A stretch of DNA of 64,000 nt from JAJRRH01 sp047638815 (GCA_047638815.1 JBLIMR010000002.1:124001-188000); one strand, 5' to 3'; shown: positions 1 to 9,630, numbered from the stretch's first letter. Notes: generated by a model from the letters alone, not told the origin. A program made the numbers and translations.

Positions 1-756
1 GGCTCCATTAAGTCTATGCCAGGATATGGTCCCGATGAAATCATCGAGGAAGGAAACTATGAATCCAATAGAAAAGAGGGTTTATGGAAAAAGTACTATC
101 CAGATGGGAAAATGCAAAGCGAAATTACTTTTAACCGAAACATGCCGAGTGGTTATTACAAAACCTATTTTAAAAATGGTAGCGTGGAAGAAGAAGGAGC
201 ATGGTTTAATAATAGAAATGTGGGATCTTTCGTACGATTTTATAAGTCTGGGATGGTCGCTCAAGAATTTGAGTTCAATCAAGGTGGACTGAGGGATGGC
301 GTTCAAAAGTATTACTACGAGAATGGCCAAATGGAACTCATAGTCAATATCAAAGAAGGGAAAGAAGAGGGAAAGATGGTTCGATACTATTCCAGCGGTG
401 ACATTAAGGAAGAAGTAAAGTACGATGGTGGTATTGTAAAGGAAGTAACCAGAAAGAAATTTAAGCTAAATCAGCCGGAAGAAAAAATCGTTGAAACTCC
501 TGTGGTTCCAGTAAAGTTATCTAAACCGGTAAAGGTTGAAGAGGATAAGCCTAATCTATCTGTATTTAAAAGCACAGGTAAAAACACCCTATACAATAAG
601 AACAGACTTATTTCCCAATCTGGCCATTTTAGAAATGGTCGCCTATGGAATGGAAAGTGGTACAAGTATGACAGTAACGGCCTTCTTACAGCAATAGAAA
701 TATTCAAAGTGGGTAAGTTTATAGGCAATGGAGTTATTGAAGAGAACACCAAATAA
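1..756 (+). CDS. MORN-variant repeat protein (YwqK-like), 5' truncated
   Basis: The frame is open from base 1 and the first ATG is at 16, so the gene probably begins upstream of the window. The visible part is a run of about six repeats of roughly 22 residues with the pattern G-x-W/Y-x-x-Y-Y/F-x-x-G-x-x-x-x-E, for example KEGLWKKYYPDGK, PSGYYKTYFKNGS, RDGVQKYYYENGQ and KEGKMVRYYSSGD. This is the MORN-variant repeat (YwqK-type). A proline/lysine/valine-rich linker at about residues 150-180 separates them from a last repeat, NGKWYKYDSNG. Repeats of this kind form extended beta-hairpin solenoids, often in exported Bacteroidota proteins. The label antitoxin sometimes given to this family is not supported here: no toxin gene is visible. 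The molecular role is unknown. A good hairpin terminator follows. Confidence 0.75.
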   Translation, partial: GSIKSMPGYGPDEIIEEGNYESNRKEGLWKKYYPDGKMQSEITFNRNMPSGYYKTYFKNGSVEEEGAWFNNRNVGSFVRFYKSGMVAQEFEFNQGGLRDGVQKYYYENGQMELIVNIKEGKEEGKMVRYYSSGDIKEEVKYDGGIVKEVTRKKFKLNQPEEKIVETPVVPVKLSKPVKVEEDKPNLSVFKSTGKNTLYNKNRLISQSGHFRNGRLWNGKWYKYDSNGLLTAIEIFKVGKFIGNGVIEENTK

Positions 757-780
757 TTCCTGTAAAAAGAAGTGATATTT

Positions 781-810
781 AAAAAGTCAATGATTCATTG
801 ACTTTTTTTT
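781..810 (+). terminator. Rho-independent terminator after the MORN-variant gene
   Basis: AAAAAGTCAATG and CATTGACTTTTT form a 12-bp stem over a 3-nt loop, followed by further T residues. It lies 24 bases after the stop codon and just before the cysS promoter. Confidence 0.8.
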
Positions 811-829
811 ATACCTAAAAAATAAATAC

Positions 830-861
830 TTGACCATATGGGCTAAAAATTATTTTCTTTG
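830..861 (+). promoter_or_regulatory. Bacteroidota-type promoter of cysS
   Basis: TTG at 830-832 and TTTCTTTG at 854-861 are separated by 21 bases, close to the Bacteroidota sigma pattern TTG-N19-TAnnTTTG (A to T at the second base of the -7 box). The box ends only 4 bases before the cysS ATG, so the mRNA would be almost leaderless. Confidence 0.55.
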
Positions 862-865
862 CAGC

Positions 866-2329
866 ATGGAACATAAGCTAACGGTGTATAACACCTTAAA
901 TCGCAAAAAAGAACTATTCATACCTATTAACTCTCCTCATGTTGGTTTGTATGTATGTGGCCCTACGGTATATTCTGATGTTCATTTGGGTAACGTAAGG
1001 ACGTTTACAAGCTTTGATGTTATCTATAGATATTTGGTTCATCTGGGATATAAGGTTCGTTATGTGAGAAACATAACTGATGTCGGTCATCTTGTAGGTG
1101 ATATAGATGAAGGGGAAGATAAAATCGCCAAAAAAGCGAGGCTGGAGAATATTGAACCAATGGAAGTCGTTCAGCGATACACCAATGGTTTCCACGATGT
1201 AATGGGTATGTTTAACAATCTTGCTCCAAGTATCGAGCCTACCGCTACAGGTCATATCATTGAGCAGATAGAAATGATCGAGCAGATTATTGCAAATGGA
1301 TTGGGATATGTTGTTGACGGGTCAGTTTATTTCGATGTTATGAAGTATGCTGAGACGGAAGATTATGGTGAGTTATCAGGGAGAAAGCTTGATGAACTAT
1401 TAAGCAACTCCCGAGAATTGGATGGTCAGTCAGACAAAAAGAATCAAGTTGACTTCGCCCTTTGGAAAAAAGCGGATGAGCATCACCTTATGCGTTGGAA
1501 TTCACCTTGGGGAATTGGATTTCCTGGCTGGCACTTAGAATGTTCTGTGATGAGCACAAAATATCTTGGAGATTCATTTGATATTCATGGTGGAGGAATG
1601 GATTTGAAATTTCCTCATCATGAGTGTGAAATAGCGCAAAACAAAGCGACCAATGGTCAGAAGCCAGTTAATTACTGGTTACACACCAACATGTTGACTG
1701 TCAATGGGCGAAAAATGGCAAAATCTGAGGGCAATGGATTTACACCAGAACAATTGGTTACGGGAGATCATCCATTGCTTGAGCAAGGATATAGTCCAAT
1801 GACGGTGAGATTTTTCATGTTACAAAGTCATTACTCCAACACGCTAGACTTCTCAAATGAAGCTTTGCAAGCTGCCGAAAAAGGTTATAGAAGACTAGTA
1901 GAAGCATTGGAATTATTACCAAACCTAAAGACAGGGGATTCTTCCTCAATGGATGTAAATGCATTTGTTCAGCGTTGTTATGATGCCATGAATGACGACT
2001 TTAATACGCCAATACTGATGAGTGTACTCTTTGATGGTGTAAAGTTCATTAATAAGGTGAAGGCTGGCGAAGAAAGTATTGATGAAGAAAGTAAAGCGGT
2101 TTTGCTCAAGACTTTTAGTGAATTGACATTTGATGTTTTAGGATTTAAAAAAGAAGAAGCGGCAGCTTCAGACTTGAGTGGAGATCTAATGAATGTAATT
2201 CTCGAATTGAGAAAGGAAGCTAAGGTGAATAAAAACTTTGCGCTTAGTGATGCTATACGGGATCAACTAAAAGCACTTAATATTGTCATCAAAGATTCTA
2301 GAGAGGGAACAAGCTGGAATGTTGAGTAA
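866..2329 (+). CDS. cysS: Cysteine--tRNA ligase
   Basis: CysS charges tRNA-Cys with cysteine in the cytoplasm. The 487-residue product has the class I signature HLGN at residues 40-43 and KMAKS at 283-287. Zinc-site residues can be placed at C31, C226, H251 or H252, and E255. Length is typical. I chose the ATG at 866: the longer frame from a TTG at 830 adds 12 unconserved residues and would overlap the predicted -33 element. The gene stands alone between a terminator upstream and a TolC-family gene about 115 bases downstream. Confidence 0.96.
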   Translation: MEHKLTVYNTLNRKKELFIPINSPHVGLYVCGPTVYSDVHLGNVRTFTSFDVIYRYLVHLGYKVRYVRNITDVGHLVGDIDEGEDKIAKKARLENIEPMEVVQRYTNGFHDVMGMFNNLAPSIEPTATGHIIEQIEMIEQIIANGLGYVVDGSVYFDVMKYAETEDYGELSGRKLDELLSNSRELDGQSDKKNQVDFALWKKADEHHLMRWNSPWGIGFPGWHLECSVMSTKYLGDSFDIHGGGMDLKFPHHECEIAQNKATNGQKPVNYWLHTNMLTVNGRKMAKSEGNGFTPEQLVTGDHPLLEQGYSPMTVRFFMLQSHYSNTLDFSNEALQAAEKGYRRLVEALELLPNLKTGDSSSMDVNAFVQRCYDAMNDDFNTPILMSVLFDGVKFINKVKAGEESIDEESKAVLLKTFSELTFDVLGFKKEEAAASDLSGDLMNVILELRKEAKVNKNFALSDAIRDQLKALNIVIKDSREGTSWNVE

Positions 2330-2446
2330 AATCTGTATTTATTCCTTTCTGTAAGCCATACATACCGTTGGTACAATAGTTTTTTGAAAGTTTCAATTGA
2401 TTGCTTTCTTTTGATAGAGATTGTGTCAAATATATTTCCTTGTAAA

Positions 2447-3880
2447 ATGAAAAAGTCAATTCTATTCTTACTCATTGTGTTTTCCAGTAATGCTGTCTTA
2501 TCACAAGAATTTTGGGATCTTCGGAAGTGTATTAACCATGCGATAGAAAACAATATTAACATCCAAAGTCAGTTGTTGACCAACGAACTAAACACGGAGA
2601 ACGCCAAGCAGACCAATTATAATGCTTTGCCAAATTTGAATTCCAATGTCAGTCACGGATACAACTGGGGACAAAGAATCGATCCCTTCACCAATCAGTT
2701 TGCCAGCGAGAGAGTTCGGAACAACAATTTAAATGTTAGTACAAATGTCGTTTTGTTCAATGGCCTTAGAATTGGAAAACTTAAGGAACAAGCTAAACTC
2801 GCTGTGACCGCTGGCGAATTTGATCTAGGCGAAACAGCCAATGATATATCAGTCGCTGTATCTCAGAGTTTTTTAAGTAATCTGCTATCGAAAGAACAGC
2901 TGAAAATAGCGCAAGGGCAAAGGGATATAACCCTACAGCAGATTGATAGAATGACTAAGTTGGTCAATGGTGGACAGGAGCCAAAAGCAAATTTGTATGA
3001 ACTTGAAGCTCAGTTAGCAACAGACGATTTAGGTATCGTGCGTATAGAGAATGACATATTACTTAGTCGCGTGAGTTTGATTAATCTTCTTCAGTTAAAA
3101 GGTGCTGAATCGGAATCATTTGATATTGTGGCTCCCGATAATTTAAGTGACGACATTGTTATTCCAGCTGTATCGGCAAATGAACTTTATCAAAGTGCAA
3201 TTGCAAATCAGCCTGAAATTCAAGCCGCTATGATAAGAGAAGATCAAACGACAATAGATATAGATGTCGCCAAGAGTGATGGCTTACCCTCTTTAAGTCT
3301 CTTCGGTTCTATTGGTTCGGGATATTCCGGTGCAAATTCAGAAGGTGTTGGAGAAACTAATTCAGCCTTTATTCCAGTGGGTCAAGTTGGTATTGGTGGT
3401 GAGACTGTATTTACACTTCAAGAGCAAGAGAGTTTTAGTGATTTCCAGACCAGATCTTTTGGGGATCAGTTGGATCAGAATTTCAATCAATCTTTAGGGT
3501 TTAACCTCAGTATTCCCATTTTCAATGGTTTTGCATCTAAAACTAATGTGAGTAGAGCCAAGATAAATCTGGAACTTGCTAGACTCAATACGGAACGAGT
3601 TAAAAACACATTAGCAAATGAAACGCAGCAGGCTTATGCAAATGCTATTGCGGCACTGAATCAATACAAGTCAACTGAAAAATCTGTGGAGGTATTTGAA
3701 AGGAACTTTGATAATGCTAAAAAAAGATTCGAAAATGGATTGATTAATTCCACAGAATTTAATGCTGCTAAAACTCAAATGCAGAACCAGCAATTTCAAA
3801 TGATCAGTTCTAAATATGAATATATCTTCCGGATGAAAATTATGGAATTATACCAAGGTAAAAAGATAATTTTAGAGTAG
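2447..3880 (+). CDS. TolC-family outer membrane efflux protein
   Basis: The 477-residue product starts with a signal peptide (MKKSILFLLIVFSSNAVLSQ) when the ATG at 2447 is used; an earlier in-frame start at 2384 would bury it. The body shows the two internal repeats of the outer-membrane efflux family, long amphipathic helices rich in N, Q and A, such as the stretch from WDLRKCINHAIENN and the C-terminal block around NALANETQQAYANAIAALNQY. TolC-type trimers form the outer-membrane exit duct for RND or ABC exporters. No membrane fusion protein or inner-membrane pump lies beside it, so its partner is encoded elsewhere. Two bases separate its stop from the start of tsaB, so the two are probably co-transcribed. 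Confidence 0.88.
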   Translation: MKKSILFLLIVFSSNAVLSQEFWDLRKCINHAIENNINIQSQLLTNELNTENAKQTNYNALPNLNSNVSHGYNWGQRIDPFTNQFASERVRNNNLNVSTNVVLFNGLRIGKLKEQAKLAVTAGEFDLGETANDISVAVSQSFLSNLLSKEQLKIAQGQRDITLQQIDRMTKLVNGGQEPKANLYELEAQLATDDLGIVRIENDILLSRVSLINLLQLKGAESESFDIVAPDNLSDDIVIPAVSANELYQSAIANQPEIQAAMIREDQTTIDIDVAKSDGLPSLSLFGSIGSGYSGANSEGVGETNSAFIPVGQVGIGGETVFTLQEQESFSDFQTRSFGDQLDQNFNQSLGFNLSIPIFNGFASKTNVSRAKINLELARLNTERVKNTLANETQQAYANAIAALNQYKSTEKSVEVFERNFDNAKKRFENGLINSTEFNAAKTQMQNQQFQMISSKYEYIFRMKIMELYQGKKIILE

Positions 3881-3882
3881 AT

Positions 3883-4569
3883 ATGGGCTTGATATTAAAC
3901 ATTGAAACCGCGACTAAATCTTGTTCAGTTTCCATTGCTAGAGATGGTGCGTTAATCGCTTTGAAGGAGATTCAAGAGCAAAAATTCTCCCATGCAGAAA
4001 AGCTTCATTCATTCATTGAAATAACTGTGAAAGAAGCAAAAATTCAACTATCAGATTTGGACGCAATAGCGGTTAGTAAAGGCCCTGGTTCGTATACTGG
4101 TTTGAGGATTGGCGTAAGCGCGGCCAAAGGCTTGTCTTATGGTTTAGATATACCGCTAATCTCCATTTCGACCCTTGAGACACTGACATTGGAAAGTTTG
4201 AATTTTGGCAATGACATTTCTTTCTTATGTCCGATGATGGATGCAAGAAGAATGGAGGTTTACACCACAGTTTTTGATTTGGAAATGAATCAACAAAAAC
4301 CAATCGAAGCCATAGTACTTGATGATGATTTTGCAATAGAATTTTTAAGCCAAGGCAGAGTGCTCTTCTTCGGAGACGGTGCGCCAAAATTTAAAGAGAT
4401 TCTTGCGCATGACAACGCCATTTTTGCGAACAATCTGTATCCCTCAAGTCGATATATGGTTCCTTTGTCGGAAAGAAAGTATATCAATAAGGACTTTGAG
4501 GACAAAGCGTATTTCGAACCCTTTTATTTAAAGGATTTTGTAGCAACAAAGCCTAAAAAGAAGGTTTAA
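3883..4569 (+). CDS. tsaB: tRNA threonylcarbamoyladenosine biosynthesis protein TsaB
   Basis: TsaB is the non-catalytic partner of TsaD in making t6A37 on ANN-decoding tRNAs. The 228-residue protein has the ASKHA-type start LILNIETATKSCSVSIA and the family motif GPGSYTGLRIGVSAAKGL at about residues 67-84. A proximal SHAEKLH segment matches TsaB proteins, and the length is normal for the family. It starts 2 bases after the TolC-family gene and ends 10 bases before the stop of a convergent gene. Confidence 0.95.
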   Translation: MGLILNIETATKSCSVSIARDGALIALKEIQEQKFSHAEKLHSFIEITVKEAKIQLSDLDAIAVSKGPGSYTGLRIGVSAAKGLSYGLDIPLISISTLETLTLESLNFGNDISFLCPMMDARRMEVYTTVFDLEMNQQKPIEAIVLDDDFAIEFLSQGRVLFFGDGAPKFKEILAHDNAIFANNLYPSSRYMVPLSERKYINKDFEDKAYFEPFYLKDFVATKPKKKV

Positions 4570-4579
4570 GAGAATGCAA

Positions 4580-5482
4580 TTACCTCGTTAAAGATTCGGG
4601 AATAAAATACTCATATTCGAACTTTAGAATATTCAAATCGTGACTCGAAACATCCTGATTTATTATGGCTTTAAGTAGAATAGAATCTTCAAAGTAGATA
4701 TAGTCAATTATTTTCTTATTCTCATTGTTTTTGTAACTCTTGAGCTTGCTGATGTTTCCCAAAGAATCATAGAAAAGTTTATATTTTTCACTAAGGTCAT
4801 TATGAATATCGTAATAAATTACTTTCTCTTTGAGATTACCCTTAAGATCATAGTCGAACACCATTTTGGTTCTGATGTCTCCCCGTAAATATCGTCCATT
4901 TCTTTCAACGATTCTATTTTCCGTGTCGCACACATACAGCTGCTCTCGATAGCTGGCTCCATCACCATTATAGGTCAGTTTTATGTAGGAAGTGTCTGTT
5001 ATTGTTTGATAAGAAAAGGAATCTACACTATTGATAAAATCAGGTCTTTGACTGAAATTCCACCTTTCTTTCATATCCGTTTGAAGCAACTCTCCATCTG
5101 AGTTGTATTTATAATGGAAAGACTTTATTCTTTTCCCGACTCTCTCTGTTCTGTATGTAAGTCTTTGATTTCGGTTGTACCTCATGATGAAATGTAAAGT
5201 GTCAACCATATTTGTCTTCACATTTACTAAGGTTTTACTTTCTCCTATTACTCGACCTTCCGTATCAAACTGCCAGAAATAATATTCCTTGCCCATCTTT
5301 AAGGGTTCACCATCAGACTTTGTGGTATTGGTAGCTTTTATAGACTTAATTCCATTTAGCTTCATGAAATCTTCATTGAAGACAATTTCGTCAATCCTGA
5401 AATTTTCATTGGCAGTATTTACCTGCTGCCCAAGGCATAAGAACGGAACAAAAAAGAAAATCAGGAAAAGCTTGTTCGTCAC
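4580..5482 (-). CDS. Exported protein with YD/RHS-like strand repeats, unknown function
   Basis: I do not recognise a named family. The 300-residue product has a signal peptide (MTNKLFLIFFFVPFLCLGQ) and then repeated beta-hairpin units of the type Y-x-x-D/N-x-x-G-x-L, for example YNSDGELLQTD, YDLKGNLKEKV and YDSLGNISKLK, similar to the YD-like repeats of many Bacteroidota exported proteins. Translation probably starts at GTG 5482-5480, which overlaps the TAG stop of the DUF255 gene by one base (TAGTG), suggesting translational coupling. It is therefore likely made together with the thioredoxin-fold lipoprotein, although no functional link can be read from the sequence. Confidence 0.7.
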   Translation of the reverse strand: MTNKLFLIFFFVPFLCLGQQVNTANENFRIDEIVFNEDFMKLNGIKSIKATNTTKSDGEPLKMGKEYYFWQFDTEGRVIGESKTLVNVKTNMVDTLHFIMRYNRNQRLTYRTERVGKRIKSFHYKYNSDGELLQTDMKERWNFSQRPDFINSVDSFSYQTITDTSYIKLTYNGDGASYREQLYVCDTENRIVERNGRYLRGDIRTKMVFDYDLKGNLKEKVIYYDIHNDLSEKYKLFYDSLGNISKLKSYKNNENKKIIDYIYFEDSILLKAIINQDVSSHDLNILKFEYEYFIPESLTR

Positions 5483-7593
5483 TAATTCAATTGTTTTAGT
5501 GCCGCTGAAACCTCATTAACAGGCATCTGACATGATTTGTTTACACATACATAAATACGTGTTTCACCTTCGATGAATTTAAATTCCAATAAGGCTAAAT
5601 TTGACTTATCATCAGTATCTCCCATCACAAGTCGATTTGGAATGTAATTCTCGACCAACGCTTTTCTAGTGTTCAATGCATCCTTGCCGGCAATAGCAAT
5701 TTCGAAGTAAGGATAAACCTCCTTAAGCATAACTATTCCCCAATTTGAATATCCCGATCCGTAACCGATCATATCACTAGAGACATTGTGCAGCATTTGT
5801 CGAGATTTTTTAAGATAATCAGCGCGATCTAGCAGGTGACCAAGATCTGTTAGTACTTTAGCCATACTTGAATTTGAAGCAGGAATGACATTGTCATTTA
5901 CCTCCATTTTTCTAGCAATTAACGACTCACTATCCTTATCAGTAAAGAAGAACATGCCCGATTTCTCATCATAAAAATTACTTAAAGCATAGGTTGTAAT
6001 TTTCTGAGCTTCATCGAGCCATTTTTCGTCAAAAGTAGATTGATATAAGGCTATCAACGCCTCAGCAGTAAAACAATAGTCTTCAAGAAATCCGTCAATT
6101 GTCGTTCTGCCATTTTTATAACTGTGCATTAGTTTTCCATTCTTTTTCATTTGATTTTTCAAAATGAAATTGGCATTATCTTTTGCCATGGTCAACAACT
6201 CTTCATCACCAAATGCTTCATAGGCATCACAAAGCCCTTTCAACATTAGTGCATTCCATGAAGTTAGAGTTTTGTCATCCAATCCCGGTCTAATACGCTT
6301 GTCTCGGGCAGCCATTAATTTCGCTTTTATGTTTTGCACTGAACCGTCAAGATCGGTCACACTAATTTTAAGTTTCTTGGCGACATCCTCCTTAGTGTCT
6401 CTTCGAAGTAGTATATAATTATCATGTTCCCATTTTCCTTTTGCATTAACATTATAGAACGCCTCAGCCACATCAAAGTCGGAGCCCAAAATTGAGTCTA
6501 GTTCCGCTTTTGTCCAAACATAGAATTTACCTTCTTCACCCTCGCTATCTGCATCCAAGGAGCTGTAAAATGCCCCATTGTCTAGCGTCATTTCTCTTTT
6601 TAACCATTCGATAGTTTCATAGACGATGTCTTTATACAAATCCTTTTTAGTCAACTGGTACGCCTGAGAATATAACGAAACCAGCTGGCCATTATCGTAA
6701 AGCATTTTTTCAAAGTGAGGTGCCTTCCACATCGCATCAGTCGAGTATCGAGCGAAACCTCCACCAATTTGATCGTATATACCACCAAAGGCCATCTTGT
6801 CTAATGAAAGCAAAGCATACTCCTTAATACTCTCATTATTGCTAAGCGCAGCATATTTCAATAGAAACTCAAAATTGTTTGGCAAAGGAAATTTTGGTGC
6901 GCGATTCGGACCACCTTCTTTTTCGTCAAAAGACTCGGACCAATTAATAACCATATCATCAAGAGTTTCAATCTTGAATTCAATTTCGTCTGTGTTCAAT
7001 TCAACCAGTTCGCTTGATTTAATGCCTTCCGTTAATTTGTCTGCATACTCCTCTAACTTATTTGGGTTTTGAACCCACTCATCACTCAGTTGTTCTAGGA
7101 TCTTAGCCCATTGACCAGTTTGATAGTAAGTGCCTCCATAAAACGGACGACCATCCGGTAATGCGAAACAATTAAGTGGCCAGCCACCTCTTCCGGTCAT
7201 AAGTTGTACGGCATTCATATATACTTGATCAACATCGGGCCTCTCTTCTCTATCGACTTTGATGCAAACAAAATTCTTGTTCATGAGTGCGGCAATACTA
7301 TCATTCTCAAAACTCTCATGCTCCATGACGTGACACCAGTGGCAAGCCGAATAACCTACACTGATTAGCACCAGCTTATTTTCTGACTTTGCCTTTTCAA
7401 ACGCCTCGTCACCCCAAGGATACCAATCTACAGGGTTGTACTGGTGTTGCAAGAGGTACGGAGAAGTTTCCTTCGCTAGATGATTCTTTTTGCGTCCCTC
7501 TTGATCATTATTCATTTGCTGCGCATTTGGATTACTATCACACCCAAGAACGGCTACAAATAGGATGATAAATATTGGTGTAAGACCTTTCAT
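5482..7593 (-). CDS. DUF255 thioredoxin-fold / glycosidase-like lipoprotein (YyaL/SSP411 family)
   Basis: The 703-residue product begins with a lipoprotein signal peptide, cysteine at residue 18 after VLG. The N-terminal DUF255 thioredoxin-like domain follows, with SPYLLQHQYNPVDWYPW and the redox motif C84-H-W-C87 inside SACHWCHVMEHESF. The long C-terminal part is the (alpha/alpha)6-barrel-like region of the family, for example GGIYDQIGGGFARYSTD and WKAPHFEKMLYDN. Members are often called spermatogenesis-associated protein 20 homologues and their substrate is not established. The lipoprotein signal places this copy in the envelope. A LEA-like lipoprotein gene lies 8 bases upstream and a coupled exported protein overlaps its stop, suggesting a three-gene operon. 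Confidence 0.9.
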   Translation of the reverse strand: MKGLTPIFIILFVAVLGCDSNPNAQQMNNDQEGRKKNHLAKETSPYLLQHQYNPVDWYPWGDEAFEKAKSENKLVLISVGYSACHWCHVMEHESFENDSIAALMNKNFVCIKVDREERPDVDQVYMNAVQLMTGRGGWPLNCFALPDGRPFYGGTYYQTGQWAKILEQLSDEWVQNPNKLEEYADKLTEGIKSSELVELNTDEIEFKIETLDDMVINWSESFDEKEGGPNRAPKFPLPNNFEFLLKYAALSNNESIKEYALLSLDKMAFGGIYDQIGGGFARYSTDAMWKAPHFEKMLYDNGQLVSLYSQAYQLTKKDLYKDIVYETIEWLKREMTLDNGAFYSSLDADSEGEEGKFYVWTKAELDSILGSDFDVAEAFYNVNAKGKWEHDNYILLRRDTKEDVAKKLKISVTDLDGSVQNIKAKLMAARDKRIRPGLDDKTLTSWNALMLKGLCDAYEAFGDEELLTMAKDNANFILKNQMKKNGKLMHSYKNGRTTIDGFLEDYCFTAEALIALYQSTFDEKWLDEAQKITTYALSNFYDEKSGMFFFTDKDSESLIARKMEVNDNVIPASNSSMAKVLTDLGHLLDRADYLKKSRQMLHNVSSDMIGYGSGYSNWGIVMLKEVYPYFEIAIAGKDALNTRKALVENYIPNRLVMGDTDDKSNLALLEFKFIEGETRIYVCVNKSCQMPVNEVSAALKQLN

Positions 7594-7601
7594 GAGAATT
7601 A

Positions 7602-8072
7602 TTAATTTTTAAACAGATCTTGATTGATGTCCACGTCATCCTCCATATCGATGTTCACTTTCTTGCTTATAAAATATACTTTGCCTTTTACGTCACCTTT
7701 GACACCCACTTTGACTTTACCAGTTAAAGCTGCTTTTAATAGTATTGGCAGTAGTTTTTTCTGATCAATCTTACCTGTCTTCAACATAAAAGTATAGACT
7801 TCTTCCTTCTTCTTTAATATTGTGATAGGATCCTGAAGGAATGCCTTACACATATACGTATTCTCCAAATAGAAATCCATGTCGGAATCTATCATATTGA
7901 TATTAAACGTGTTGGGATTTCCTAGTCTAGCACTTACGTTAAATTCCATCACATTGTTTTCCATCTTCACGAGTTGGATGTTTTCCACACCTTTAAAATT
8001 AACTTCTTGGACATTGCAGGAAGAAAGAAACAATAGGGCGATAAATGGAATGATAAGATGTTTGTGTACCAT
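7602..8072 (-). CDS. LEA type 2-like lipoprotein
   Basis: A 156-residue lipoprotein: MVHKHLIIPFIALLFLSSC puts the acylated cysteine at residue 19. The rest is a single beta-sandwich-like domain with the NPN-F-I-I-D-x-D-x-x-x-Y pattern (GNPNTFNINMIDSDMDFY) of LEA type 2 (WHy) domains, which appear as small periplasmic or membrane-facing lipoproteins in Bacteroidota. The function is unknown. It is the first gene of the probable operon with the DUF255 protein and the YD-like exported protein. Confidence 0.72.
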   Translation of the reverse strand: MVHKHLIIPFIALLFLSSCNVQEVNFKGVENIQLVKMENNVMEFNVSARLGNPNTFNINMIDSDMDFYLENTYMCKAFLQDPITILKKKEEVYTFMLKTGKIDQKKLLPILLKAALTGKVKVGVKGDVKGKVYFISKKVNIDMEDDVDINQDLFKN

Positions 8073-8224
8073 AGGAAATTAATATAGATGTAAAATTAAC
8101 AAAGTATATGCGGTGAGTTTATTCACCCAACAAATTCAATAACGTTGAGATATTAATAAATCATATACGCGGCATCAGATGTATCAACGAAATCATACGA
8201 TAAAACAGAACATTGATAGGACGA

Positions 8225-9601
8225 TCAAGAGTTGTGATGCAATTTCGCAAAATTCTCATAAAAATACGGAATCGTTTCAATGCCCTTGTAAAAATTCCAG
8301 AGACCAAAATGTTCATTCGGAGAATGTATTAAATCTGTGTCCAAACCAAAGCCCATTAAAATAGAATCGATTTCCAGCACGTCTTTAAATAATGAGATAA
8401 TAGGAATACTACCACCACTTCTAACTGGAATTGGTCTTTTTCCAAAGGTTTTTTCCATTGCGCTTTCAGCAGATTTATATCCCACCGAATCACTTGGAAC
8501 CACCAAGGGCTGACCACCATGATGAGCTGTCACTTTTACCTTAACGTAATCAGGGGCTAATTTTCTAAAATGTGTTTCAAAAAGTTGGGAGATTTTCTCC
8601 CAATCTTGGCTTGGAACTAACCTCATGGAAATTTTAGCAAATGCCTGAGAAGGCAAAACGGTTTTAGCGCCTTCGCCCATATACCCTCCCCATATTCCGT
8701 TTACATCCAAGGTTGGACGAATACTCGTTCTCTCAACTGTCGTGTAATCTTTTTCACCATGCACTGCATCTACACCCAATCTCTTTTTATAGTCTTCTAG
8801 ATCCAGTGGTCGTTTGTTCAATTGCACTCTGTCTTCAGCACTGAGATTTTCAACATCATCGTAAAATCCATCGATCTTTATGTGCCCATTCTCATCTATC
8901 AGTTCGCTTATTATTTTAGTTAAAATATTTATCGGATTACCAACGGCTCCTCCATAAACACCTGAATGCAGATCGTGATCAGGACCAGTCACTTCTACTT
9001 CCATGTAGCTTAGACCTCTCAGTCCAACAGTAATAGAAGGTGTATCATTGGCTATGATACTAGTGTCTGAAACAAGAATGATATCTGCCTTGAGAAGGGC
9101 TGCATTTTCTTTTACAAAACCAGACAAACCACCAGAGCCTATTTCCTCTTCGCCTTCAATCATGAACTTAACATTGCAGGGCAGTTCATCATTCTTTATC
9201 ATTGCCTCCACAGCCTTCACATGCATATACATTTGGCCTTTATCATCACAAGCGCCACGAGCATATATTTTGCCATCTCTGATTTCTGGTTCAAACGCGG
9301 GACTGTGCCATAAGTTGAGAGGCTCAGCAGGTTGAACATCATAATGACCGTAAACCAAAATGGTTGGGAGATCCGGATTTATAATTTTATCTCCATAGAC
9401 AACCGGGTAACCACTTGTCTCAAATAATTCCAGATTTTCGACACCCGCCTCGTTCAATCTTTCTTTCACTGCAGCCGCGGTTTTCAAAACTTCATCTTTA
9501 TAATCAGGGTCAGCACTAATAGATTTTAATCTCAAAAGATCAAAAAGTTCTTCTAGATACCTGTCTTTTTCCTGATTGATATAGCCTTGCGTTGCCTTCA
9601 T
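8225..9601 (-). CDS. M20-family dipeptidase / metallopeptidase
   Basis: The 458-residue product is a di-zinc M20 peptidase. Visible motifs are the first metal-binding block VYGHYDVQPAEP, the bridging-aspartate block YARGACDDKGQ, the catalytic pair in EGEEEIGSGG, and a C-terminal metal histidine in the DLIHSPNEHF block. The overall pattern fits the cytosolic nonspecific dipeptidase (CNDP2-like) branch, which cleaves dipeptides. I start at ATG 9601: the longer frame begins at a TTG that is part of the TATCTTTG promoter box. No signal peptide is seen, so the enzyme is probably cytoplasmic. It diverges from nrdB. Confidence 0.9.
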   Translation of the reverse strand: MKATQGYINQEKDRYLEELFDLLRLKSISADPDYKDEVLKTAAAVKERLNEAGVENLELFETSGYPVVYGDKIINPDLPTILVYGHYDVQPAEPLNLWHSPAFEPEIRDGKIYARGACDDKGQMYMHVKAVEAMIKNDELPCNVKFMIEGEEEIGSGGLSGFVKENAALLKADIILVSDTSIIANDTPSITVGLRGLSYMEVEVTGPDHDLHSGVYGGAVGNPINILTKIISELIDENGHIKIDGFYDDVENLSAEDRVQLNKRPLDLEDYKKRLGVDAVHGEKDYTTVERTSIRPTLDVNGIWGGYMGEGAKTVLPSQAFAKISMRLVPSQDWEKISQLFETHFRKLAPDYVKVKVTAHHGGQPLVVPSDSVGYKSAESAMEKTFGKRPIPVRSGGSIPIISLFKDVLEIDSILMGFGLDTDLIHSPNEHFGLWNFYKGIETIPYFYENFAKLHHNS

Positions 9602-9622
9602 GATTGTAAAAATATTTGTCCT

Positions 9623-9630
9623 CAAAGATA
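9623..9630 (-). promoter_or_regulatory. -7 promoter box of the dipeptidase gene
   Basis: TATCTTTG on the minus strand, an exact match to TAnnTTTG, ends 21 bases before the ATG at 9601. A TTCG 16 bases upstream could act as the -33 element. Confidence 0.5.

Noticed and set aside
1..756. Toxin-antitoxin call for the MORN-variant gene
   Set aside because: The antitoxin label comes from automatic family naming; no partner toxin is visible and the repeats are common in exported proteins.
830..865. Upstream TTG start for cysS
   Set aside because: The extra residues are not conserved-looking and the TTG fits the -33 element of the promoter.
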